60,354 nt of DNA from Hymenoscyphus infarciens. Lineage: Eukaryota; Ascomycota; Leotiomycetes; Helotiales; Helotiaceae. Position 1 is the stretch's first letter. Each line of letters opens with the position of its first letter. Made by a program: the position numbers and the translations under genes. The notes under the pieces are model-generated. The model worked only from the letters and a program-made list of their open reading frames with translations, was not told where the DNA came from and searched no databases. The stretch is from the NCBI GenBank assembly GCA_001414345.1, contig LLCB01000335.1, forward strand, positions 1 to 60,354. The letters are read 5' to 3'. Of the stretch, positions 44,852 to 54,541 are shown one piece after another.

Positions 44852-46045
44852 CTAAGGCTTCTTCAGCCCGGGCCCAAACAATTCGTCGGCTTCCTTGGCA
44901 ACATTTTCTCTTTCCAGCTTCCTCTTCTTAATGATCCTCTCATCAGCGCCGCCATCCCCCTCGCGTTTGGTTTGCTGCAAAGCTACCAAGTCTATCTTCT
45001 CTGGATTTCGACACTTTCTCAGTTTCTTAGCCAATGTACGAGCTTCTTTGCTTTCCTCCGCAGAGCTTTGCATAAGAGGTTCGACCGTTCGAAGCATTTT
45101 AGCGCATTCGGTAAGTGCACCCAGCACCTTTTGCCCCATTGCAATCTGTGGTCCACCAAATTTCAAAGCAATGTACCAACGAATGAGCTCCTCGTCTGCG
45201 ATCAAGAGGGATGCCAACATTATCTGGCTGGGGGTGTAATGAAAATAAACATCCGTAAGCAAGGCGCTCGTTTTCAAGAATTCCTTCGCCGTGCCGTGTG
45301 CCACTTTGCATCTATAATCCATATTGCGTGGCTTTGCCCCAGCAGAGCCATTGTCTGGTATCGCTCCTTCTGCTAAGGCGCATAGTTCCATGACTGCTCC
45401 CTCCAAGGCGCGGTAGGGATGTCGAACGTCGAATGTGAATCGTAGACCTTGAGTCAGGAGGTACTCGCTGGCTAGGACATCTTCGGGTTTTGTTTTATCG
45501 ATGGCTTCTGCGAACTTTTGGAGACGGAAGTAGTGGTTTTCGGTTTTGGTCGCGAAGAAGAGGGCTGTTCGAAGGATGGTGGCGGGGTCATATGTCATGA
45601 GGGAGTTGGTCGTGTAGAATCGCTTCATGTATTGGACTGCTGTTGCCTACGCGCAAATATAATTAGCCTTTGCCATATCAAATAATGAAATAAGGGAACA
45701 ACGTACGTTGACATCTGTAGGCAGATTCAAGTGTTTCCCTAATTGTAATGTCTGCCGGCAATAAAAGACTATAAGCTTGAGCTCTTCTTCGACAGTCAAA
45801 CAATCCACCTCTCCCTCCGGTAGCGTACTCGCAGCTCTACTCTTGCTTTCGGGGTCGGCATCGCTGACATCGGCAGATGATTGCGCTTCTCGAGCTCTGC
45901 GAACAGCTTCCCGGACGCGATCTGCTGCTAGTTGATTCGTGGAACTTCGCAGCGCCAGGAGGGAGGCTGGAGAAAAGGACCAAAGGCGGAACTGAGTTGA
46001 GGAGCGATAACGATCATCTTCAGTCACGATGTTTGAGGAGGCCAT
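44852..46045 (-). CDS. ccl1: Cyclin H / Ccl1, TFIIH kinase-module cyclin
   Basis: Two exons: 46,045-45,707 and 45,646-44,852, with a 60-bp intron (gtacgt...gcgtag), giving 377 residues. TEDDRYRSSTQFRLWSFSPASL (about 7-28) is the hallmark N-terminus of cyclin H, and residues about 85-160 (LKLIVFYCRQTLQLGKHLNLPTDV..ATAVQYMKRFY..PATILRTALFFATKTEN) form the first cyclin box; a second helical repeat follows. In known biology cyclin H pairs with Cdk7/Kin28 and Tfb3 in TFIIH, phosphorylating the RNA polymerase II tail and activating CDKs in the nucleus. The C-terminus is basic (IIKKRKLEREN). The length suits fungal Ccl1. It diverges from the phosphoribosyltransferase at 46,595 across about 550 bp. 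Confidence 0.9.
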
Positions 46046-46594
46046 CGTGAGATCATGGTATTTGTTTGGTTCGGTTTGTAGCAAAGGCTTGGGGGAGCTT
46101 TGTAGCCTTGCGCGACAATCCCGAGGTTTGGCCGACGCCCCCATTTTAAAATTAAAATATACATCACAGAATTTCATTTTAATATCCTTTATTCCTATTG
46201 AATTCCTCCCAAATGCTAAGGACGATTAGTGAAGATCTATTCTTCTTGTGTGTTTGAGAAACACATCTATCCACAAACGCTTCATTTGCTGGAGAGTCTC
46301 TCACAATTTGTGAATGACAACAATCAAGGATTGGCCCAAAAACGAAAATGCCTGAGGATTCACTTCTGGGTGCCTTTGGTAGCTATTCATAAAAGACCAT
46401 AGCCAGTGGAACTAGGTGATTCACGGTGGTGTCTTGTGGGCTACCTATTTGTCAATATAAAAGGAGACACTTGTTCAGTAGCACCACTCTCACCTCCTCT
46501 TCCCGCACCACCACCTCATTCAACTCGCCTATTCTTGGCTTATCTGGACTATATCTAAACCCCAAATTCAGCTTGAGCAAACGCAGTTCTAAAG
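46046..46594. promoter_or_regulatory. Shared upstream region of cyclin H and phosphoribosyltransferase genes
   Basis: The two genes are divergent, with 549 bp between start codons. The stretch contains a pyrimidine-rich leader (cctcctcttcccgcaccacc) just before the phosphoribosyltransferase start. The promoter assignment follows from orientation only. Confidence 0.35.
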
Positions 46595-47912
46595 ATGTCG
46601 TCGACACATTTCACTGAGCCTACAACGCACTATTGGCAAGAAATATTGCCTGAGAATACACCTCTTCCAGAAGCCCCATGGTTCGCTTCTACTTTCTCTT
46701 CACATTTAATATACATTTCGCTAAGCATACAGTAGGAAGTACAAATACTCCGCTATCCTACCTGACAAACGTGTCATCAGCCTTCCCATCCGTTCAGTAC
46801 CCACAGCTTCTGAAAATGAACCCCCAAAGGAGGCCATGGCTTCCTTGTTCCTCACTCAAGCTTCGCTTTCGGTGGTTGACGAGCTTGGGTCCTTTCTCGG
46901 AACCCGAATTCATGAACGATTTGGCTCTGAGGTTGATGTGATCATCGGTCTACCAACACTTGGCTTGGGCCTTGCTGGAATTGTTGCCAAAACCCTCGGT
47001 CATAGTTCGTCTACACATCTTTCCCTATTCCGTAATGCTTCCTTTCAATATCGATATACTGACAATGTGTAGCACGATTTGTAGCCCTCGGGTACTCGAG
47101 AAAGTTCTGGTACAAGGAGGAGCTCTCAACGACCCTCTCATCTTGCACATCTCTCACCGAAAAGAAGGTCTACCTTGACCCGGCCCAACTACCACTCATC
47201 AAGGGCAAGAAGGTAGTAATTATTGATGATGTTATTGGCTCAGGTTAGTTCCCAATCCATCTTTATTTCATCTTCCAAGCCCTCCTTGAAAGACCTGTGA
47301 CATTTTGATCCCCGCGATTTGTGTTCGACAAACGAAACCCTGGAATTCGTGCCTTTCCTTGTTGTTGCTTCAGAGGTGAGAGGTTAAATCTAGAAGTAGA
47401 TTTTGAGGTAGAGAGAAGGAGCGACCTGGAGTTTGCTGTCTCCCGAGTTGAGTGCCAACGACACCTCACCGCCCTCATCTGGGCTGTCGCCCCATGTCGA
47501 CCTATCTTCCTACCCTGTCCGGGATTCTTGCCTTGGGACTTTGGAGATTCTCTGACATCTACACCTGGCCTACCCAGCTCCGGTGTTCCTCATAAGAAGA
47601 GACGTGGCATATCACACAACTCCACCCCTCACCTCAGCAAGCTTACCAAAACCAAAGTCATCAAGAACTTCCTCCCTATTTTCCAATTAGCTAACAAAAC
47701 TTTCTCTCCCACCAGGCAAAACCGTCAATCCAATCTGGGATTTCCTCGAATCACCTGGAATTGAGTGCAAAGTTCTCGGTGCAGGTTTCGCCATGAAGCA
47801 AGGTTCGCGATACCAGGAGCTTCTTGGTGACGCGCGCAGTTCTAAAGTTGTCCGTGTATTCGAGAGCCCTATGCTCAAAGCTGTTGAGGATGGATGGGTT
47901 GAGCGGGAGTAA
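46595..47912 (+). CDS. Type I phosphoribosyltransferase
   Basis: Four exons: 46,595-46,680, 46,736-47,004, 47,073-47,243 and 47,716-47,912 (introns 55, 68 and 472 bp; phases agree), giving 240 residues. KGKKVVIIDDVIGSGKT (about 162-178) is the PRPP-binding loop (hydrophobic strand, acidic pair, then small/Gly-Ser-Gly-Lys-Thr). GLPTLGLGLAGIVAK (about 100-114) is the preceding helix, and GYSRKFWYKEELS (about 124-136) the flexible loop. Members transfer ribose-5-phosphate to purine or pyrimidine bases using PRPP; this one is closest in flavour to adenine/xanthine phosphoribosyltransferase-like fungal proteins, base unknown. Introns 1 and 2 both start gttcg, a weak donor. The third intron is about eight times longer than its neighbours and may hide an extra exon. 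Confidence 0.85.
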
Positions 47913-48529
47913 TTACTAATTGTTCCCTCGGGACTCCTCCGGGACCAGAGAAATATACCAATATAATAGACTATACCCATATATATCATTCGCGTGTTCT
48001 TCTGGAAATTTTGTGCATTAAAACATTTGCACGAGAGCTTACTGGAGGTCTTCCCGTCGTTTGAAGCTCGTTGACGTGTGGGTTTATTCCGGTCTCGGGA
48101 AATACCCACACTTCTGTTCCCTCGGTTCCGCTCAACCCAACCTTCATTCTATTACAACGAGCATCAACACAAACTCTGGTGCCATAATGGCATATCATTT
48201 TTGCGCTTGTAAGTAGCCTCCCAAAGCCGGCAGATTCCACTCGAGTACGTCGACCATAGAAAAAGCAAAGCTAACCTAACACTTGTCCCAAGATCCCCCA
48301 GAAGTCAAGGAGCCCCGCGATGAACGCCCTCAAGCAATGCCTCGCCTCTTCAACGGCAACCTTAAAAACACGATTGGGTTGATGCCAAGCACACCAAAAA
48401 GCCGAGAACGAGAATACCCTCCTGGGATGGCGAGCGATGGAGGCCTGGAAGCTTCCGCATTGAAAGTTCAACGCTGTCGTGGGCAGATGCTTCGTCTGAT
48501 GGGTGATCCTGCAACGACGGGCCGCTACC
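47913..48529. other. Upstream region with possible 5' exons of the next gene
   Basis: An ATG at 48,187 (MAYHFCA, then gtaagt) can splice in phase to cccaag|AT at about 48,291, giving YPPEVKEPRDERPQAMPRL. This frame runs open to 48,597 but in a different frame from the gene at 48,530. A second frame also has protein-like pieces (NALKQCLASSTATLKTRLG). I could not build one model joining all of them. Confidence 0.3.
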
Positions 48530-48922
48530 ATGAGTGGACAGTTGCCCCCTCAATCGACCCAGGAACCCGTTCTAGTGAAGGGGAAGCTTGTTTATAACTC
48601 TGTTGTGCAGCTGGTTGAGCTTGATTGTCAGTTTGTAGCGTTTTTTCGTCATAGATTGCTATGTTTGTGGATCGAAATTGATGCTTGTGCTTGTCTCACT
48701 ACCCTCAAACCATAAAATGCACAGTACTTCCCCAATTTCCTCTCAGCAGCCAAACTTAATACCCCGCCTCCAGATCGCAACGTCCCTTCCTTACAATGGA
48801 ATATCTATCACAAGTTAAATCGAGATAAGATCTCGAGAGAAAGAGCAGGAGAAATCGACCCTGAGGAGTCATGGCTGGACTGCGGTCCTACTGATTTAGA
48901 CGACGTCGAGATTGGGGATTAA
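48530..48922 (+). CDS. Hypothetical protein, 5' end uncertain
   Basis: Exon 48,530-48,634 (MSGQLPPQSTQEPVLVKGKL.., 35 codons), a 90-bp intron (gtagcg...tgcacag) and exon 48,725-48,922 (66 codons with stop) join in phase 0 to give 100 residues. The C-terminal part (LQWNIYHKLNRDKISRERAG then EESWLDCGPTDLDDVEIGD) is clearly protein-like, with a basic helix and an acidic tail. I recognise no family. Upstream sequence from 48,187 looks partly coding in other frames, so this is probably the 3' end of a longer gene or of a frameshifted one. Confidence 0.45.
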
Positions 48923-50386
48923 ATCAGAGGACACAGAACTGGACTTGAAACTCCAAATGCCTCTCTTTCGGTTCCTCAGAGCGGACGTACTTGGGGAAAC
49001 TCGAGGAAAAGTTCTAGTCGGAGGAATGGGTGTGAGGATTTGAAGTTGTGTGGGCTTAACATGCAGGCAATGGAGACGGGGGAATTGATTTGAAGCTTCA
49101 GTTTATACGACGTATGGTGTGTAGCTATACCCTATTTACTATTTTCTGCAATGATTTCTAAGAACGCAAGATATACAAATCCTTCCCTCCTCTCGCCATT
49201 CCTTCCCAATTGAGCATCCAGGTACCTACATGCTAACAAAAACCCTCCTTCCCTCCCCCCAAAATCGACAAACCGCACCTGTTCCCAGAGACAAAAACCT
49301 TGGCGCTGTAAGTAAACACCCTAGAGACTTGGGGTAATTGAGAAGTTTAACCCGGTCGTTTTCGTTTCAATTGTTTTAAAGCACTGGGATGGTGTTAAAT
49401 GGTGGTAGTTACTTACTGTCGCTTTTAATGTCCTCGGCGAGCCAGGACCAGCTGTTCGCAAAGTATCCACGGAGTCGCCGTTTGTCGTATTACTGCCTTT
49501 TTTTCATTTCCCCCTCCAACCCCTCTTGGCAACATCAAGTAAGCCCGTATTAGATAACTGGTGGCAGCTGGAATTGTCCGAATGGCAGAAAAGCATCGGT
49601 GTGGGTTTTTGAAACCTTCTCCTATTATCATGCCATTCCTTTGGAGTTGTATGCATGTCTTTTTGTGTTACAGTCACGTTTTCACCGCTCAGCCTGTCCA
49701 AAATCAGCCATCAGTCAGCTTTCAGGCGCCTTATCCAATGTGTGGCTTAACGGGCAGCAGTTTCGACGTTCGAGACATCTTAAGCCTGACGGGATCCTCC
49801 GAGTACTGAATTCTATCAGTATATGACTTTTCTTCTTGTCTCACACTTGAGTTTGCCGTTTTACTAACGAGCCAAGGCGACTTTCTGGCTTAGAAAACAA
49901 TGCCCAAGGATCGAGAATTAATTGATATCATTTTGTTGAAATTTCCCCTCCAACAGCTTATGATGATGTTAGATTCGTCGGACAGGCTCGCTTATTATTG
50001 ACAGAATCAACAAGCTTAATGCGCCAGCTTCCACCTGTATGAAATGGCGTTCTGAAACCCATGCATAAGTCCAGAACCAAGTGACCAAACTTAGCGAATT
50101 GGTGTGTGCTGAAACGGAAGGAAGGGCGACTGCATATGAGCTGAACATGTTCTGGATCATCTCAATGTTATGGATCTTGACATCTGATGGTTGACCGCCC
50201 TTCTTTTCAACTCAAACAAGGCTGACCTCTGGACAGCTATAATATACCCCTCGTCGGCCTGTTCAAAGCAAGCCATCTTCACTACACATCTCTCGTTGAT
50301 ATCTTGATATACATCAACTTCATCCATCAATCCTCAATTTTTCATCCTTCACAACTCCCAGGCCTCTCTCCTCTCAAATTGACAAC
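48923..50386. other. Intergenic, no supported gene
   Basis: The interval holds the upstream region of the lipoxygenase gene; ctataatatacccc at about 50,237 is a TATA-like element about 140 bp before its start, followed by a C/T-rich leader. A small minus frame at 49,969-50,160 begins with ATG but has no recognisable content. Nothing repetitive stands out. Confidence 0.45.
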
Positions 50387-52726
50387 ATGGATTTGACTAC
50401 AGGTGTTCCAATCGTCTCAGTTTCCGATTCTACGAATACCAGATCAGTGCCATCCGCTCTTGTCAACGCGCCATTGGCCAAAGAAACCCTCAAACTCAGC
50501 AGCTGGGATCCAGCAGTCTTTGCAACAGATGTTCTGAGAACCCAATCGGGGCTCAACCGGAATTATGAACAGACAGAAAAGGGTTTGACTGTTGCCTATG
50601 GAAAAATCATGACGAGGCGAGTAACAGTTTGAACTAGATTCTTTGGCACAATAGTCCCAGTTGATCCAACCCCTTCAAAAAGTACTCAGACTAACATCTA
50701 CGAAAGTATCCAATCCTACTTCGACGTCACAGGCTTCGAACCAAGCGTCGCCCCAGAAAGACAATTGCAGGACAAGAAGAAGCTGTACCAATTCTCAACC
50801 GACCATGAATACCCACCTCACTTGTCCCTTGTCCCGAAATCAGACACCATCTCGGTCAAGGATCTTTTTCAAACAGGGCAAGAGGATCCCACTCAATTTG
50901 ACATTGCCTTCAGTGTCCTTTTGAAGAATAAGCTTGGCTTTCTCGGAGATATCTTCGTGGGACTTACCCCTCATCCGGAAGCAGTTGACAGCTTTGTTCC
51001 TAGCAAGTCATTTGCGGAACTCAATGAACAACAGGAGATCATTCGAAGCAAACCTGGAAATTTGTCGAAGCCTTCGGTTGGTGATTTGGACAGTGGGAAT
51101 GAACCCTGGTATTCTGATACCATTTTTGCGCAGCAGAGCTTCACCGGAACAAGCCCGGCATCCATCACATTGGCCAAAGACTGGATTCCAAAATTCATCA
51201 ACGAGGCCAAGCGACAGAAGGCGGATGCTAGTCTTATCTCGTTGCTGGAGAGGTCGGACCCATCTACCCTTTATGTTCAAGACTACAGCTATTTCCGCAA
51301 AGCTTTCGGGATAAAAGACCCAAAAGCCACCATCTCGGATGAGCATGGGTTCATCTTCAAAACCACCAGCCGCTGGTGCAGTGCCGCTGTCACTCTTTAC
51401 AAGCTGAACCCGGAAGGGAAACTACATCCCCAGGCAATCGTGATCGACTACAAAGGCTCCATGGAAGATTCCATCGTCATCTTCAACAAGCGTCTTACTT
51501 CAGAAGACAAGTCGCATGATGAGGAACACGATTGGCCCTGGCGATATGCTAAAACCTGTGCACAAGTTTCCGACTGGGTCAGACACGAACTCAAGGTTCA
51601 TCTCACCGACTGCCATCTCATTGAAGAATCCGTCATTGTGGCTGCCGAACGTACAATTCCATCCTCTCATATCCTCTACCATATCCTCTCACCACATTGG
51701 GATAAAACACTGTCTCTCAATGCAGCTGCTCGTTCAACTCTTGTTCCAAGTGTCATCATTCCCATCATTGGCGCCTCAGACGAGCAATGCAAAAGTTTCA
51801 TCCGCTACAGCTACGAGAACTTCGATTTCGAAAAGAGCTACGTGCATACCGACCTCGAAAGCCGAGGGTTTCCCGTCGATAATCTAGGAGATCTATGCTG
51901 TCGATGCGACAGACACTGCGATGTTGATAAAGCACCCAACGCCCTCTGTACCGCCGGCTGTGGATCAGAATGCCACCAACCCTGCGATCCCAGATTCAAA
52001 AACTACACTTACGCACGAAACGTGAAGTTAATGTGGACAACCCTCCGCAACTTCGTCACGGGTTACCTCGCTACTGGCGGGTTCACTCCCGGCGCCGAGG
52101 GAGATCAAAGGGTGAAAAATGATCTCTACATCCAATCGTGGGTGCAAGAAGTCAAGAACCCGAAAGGCGCAAACATCAACACATTCCCGGACATCAAGAC
52201 GGTGGAGCAGTTGATTGAGGCGGTTACCATGTGCATCCACATCGCCTCTCCTCAACATACTGCGGTGAATTATTTGCAGCAGTATTACCTCTCCTTCGTC
52301 CCCAACAAGCCTCCTGCTCTTTGCTCCAAACTCCCCAAAGACCTCGCGGCACTCAACAAATACACGGAATCCGACGTCATCGCCGCACTCCCCGTCGCAC
52401 GAAATCGAGACGCGGAATGGCTTCTTGCTTCGCATCTCCCGGCTTTGTTATCACAAACTGTGACGAAGGACTTGAATCTTGTCGCGTACGCGGTGAACGT
52501 TTACTCTGCTGCGAAGCTTGTGAATAACAAGCCATTGATGGATGTTGCCGAGCGGTTGTGCAGGGAGTTGTGGGTTTTGGGGAATACCTTTACAAAGGGG
52601 GAAGAGGAGGGGGGGTTGGTTCCTAAGATGGGTGTTTTTACGGAGTATAGCGAGGAGTTGATGACGGGAGTGGCGGGGTACACGGTTATGGATCCTGTAG
52701 TCACCGCAGTTTCTGTTTTGATTTAG
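50387..52726 (+). CDS. Lipoxygenase with an eight-cysteine insert
   Basis: Two exons: 50,387-50,620 and 50,690-52,726 (69-bp intron, phase 0), giving 756 residues. WPWRYAKTCAQVSDWVRHELKVHL.. carries the metal-binding His377-x4-His382, ASPQHTAVNYLQQYY provides His601 and Asn605, and the chain ends in Ile756: the five-ligand set of lipoxygenases. SSHILYHILSPHWDKTLSLNAAARS is the second family signature, with Ile where most have Pro. Known members add O2 to linoleic or related fatty acids to make hydroperoxides (oxylipins). There is no signal peptide, unlike secreted fungal Mn-lipoxygenases, so an intracellular enzyme is expected; metal and regiospecificity cannot be read. Between GFPVDNLGD and FKNYTYARN, where relatives are short, lie about 30 residues with eight cysteines (481, 482, 484, 488, 498, 502, 506, 510). 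The intron model replaces a stop-containing read-through. Confidence 0.92.
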
Positions 52727-54211
52727 GTCGTTGGCTGCTTCTTGACCTTCTTTTGAGCGTAGGAATTTGTTTCTTTTCGATGAGGGTTTTCTTTGTTGCT
52801 CTAGGCTCTTGAGGGGTTTGAGGAATTTCATTCCTGGTCTCTTTTGGACAGTCTTGTTTCCTGACGTACACGAGTATTCAGTATTTTCTAGTAACTATAT
52901 AAACTGAGGTGAGAACAAAAATGGTGCTTATTATCTGCCGGGTCAACTGCTTTCACGTGAGTATTTACCGAAGAGCAATTCAAGCGATTATCCGAGACCC
53001 CCAGGAGAATTACTACGAGTATTCTAAACATAAGAAGCAAAGAAATTTCCTTCATCAATGACCTACAGATGTGTCTTGATACTTGGAATATTTTCAAATA
53101 TAGGAGAAAGGCCGAGCAGATCACTTCGTCTAGGGAACTGATATGGAATTTCCTCCGAGCTGTTTTCCTCGGAGTACCTCGGAGATATGTAGACAGCATA
53201 AGAGGGGCAGTGAATATCTTTGGGATAATATCTTTGGGGTAATTATTATTCTATGCTATCTAGTACAATATTCTGAATTGACTCAAATCCTTACTATAAT
53301 AGGCTAGACTTGTGCTAGAAAGTTGGAACAACGAGCTAGGTAGCCAACTACGACTCAAAGCATTTACTACTGCTTTTGTTGTTAATACTTTCCTTTTAGA
53401 GATATTGTTTTACTTCGGCTTCTAGAAAAAGAATTATTATTTCTACGGTATATCTAAGGTATACTTTATTTATTTTTAAGAGTAATATGTCTATAAGTAT
53501 TATCTCTATATATTCTAAAAGTATCTTAGTACTAAGATATCTACAAGGGAAATAAAGCTATATCGAAGCTTTAATTTACCTTAGAGATATCGGTTTATAC
53601 TACTTTAAGAGATATTATCTTAATATAGAGTTTACTTAGAAGCTTCTTCTAGAGATATATATATATATATATTTTTAGAATTTACTTAGAAATATTATTA
53701 AAGATATATTACTTAACTTAGAAATAAGATTTATAAAGCGACTTTTTATCTTTAGAGATACTAGCTTTCGTTTTCTATTAAAAGAGTAGTAGCTTTTATT
53801 ACTAGTTTTATTATTAAGAGTTTTAATATAAGTTAGTACTTAGATGATTTTCATAGAAACTAGAAGTTTTTAGAAAGGTTTTTAGAAAGCCTCTATTATA
53901 TTATTAGATAAATTGATTTTTCTCTTAGGTATATAACTTACTAAGTAAAAGGATCGTAGCTACGAACTAGATAAAGTTACTAATAAGAGGCTTATTTTTT
54001 AGATTTCTTAAGCGTAAGAGGAACTAGATATCTCTCTATTACTTCTTAGTTAGAGCAAGTGTCTATACTAGACTAAATAACTATTTAACTCTACGATACT
54101 AGGTATAAATAATAGATTTATATACTAAATAGTAATAAGAGTAGCGACAGAGTTTATTACTCTTATTAATTTTGAAACGGTTTTTATATTATTTGGTGAC
54201 AATTTAAACGT
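52727..54211. repeat. Intergenic ending in a RIP-type AT-rich patch (53,220-54,195)
   Basis: The first 490 bp are ordinary 3' flank with a repeated cctcggagtacctcggag. From about 53,220 to 54,195 the sequence becomes TpA-rich with few CpA or TpG, including a tatatatatata run near 53,660. No terminal repeats, coding motifs or target duplication were found, so the parent element is unknown. The patch ends abruptly next to the truncated open frame at 54,212. Confidence 0.6.
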
Positions 54212-54541
54212 CTAGTCGATATATGCTAGCCGATTTAACAGTCGACATTTCAAGATACATGTGAACACCTGGGGGACAACTACAAAGATAAGGTAGAGGA
54301 ACAGCCAGAAGAGGGTCCTTTTTCGATATCGGAGTGGCCATTTTCTGGTGTCGTTGTCTTCGGACTGAGTCGCTGGATTTTGTTCCTGAGAAACCTTGGT
54401 GGGTGTCCCACTTATCGAGTTCATTTGTTGTAGGGATACGTTAGAACCGAAGGAGTGACGTTGGAGCTGATTGAGAGGAGAGACAGGCTCCAGGTTGGCG
54501 TTTTTGTGATTTGAGTTCCTGCTAATGTTTGCATACTCCAT
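54212..54541 (-). pseudogene. N-terminal fragment of a membrane protein, cut at a RIP patch
   Basis: An ATG at 54,541 opens 109 codons ending at the edge of the AT-rich patch. The first about 70 residues are polar (Asn/Ser/Gln-rich). They are followed by RKWPLRYRKRTLFWLFLYLI and VVVPQVFTCIL, a basic stop-transfer-like segment and one hydrophobic helix of about 22 residues, the typical opening of fungal multi-pass hypotheticals. The frame ends 15 codons later at a position where composition switches, so the remainder of the gene was probably lost or destroyed. It could alternatively be an intact small single-pass protein. No family name can be given. Confidence 0.45.

Noticed and set aside
47321..47764. 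147-codon frame inside the long phosphoribosyltransferase intron
   Set aside because: It runs out of frame into exon 4 and has no family resemblance; kept only as a reason to check the intron.
51876..52010. Unspliced intron explaining the lipoxygenase cysteine insert
   Set aside because: Candidate GT sites (for example at gtcgat) do not match the phase of any downstream AG such as cccag|attc.
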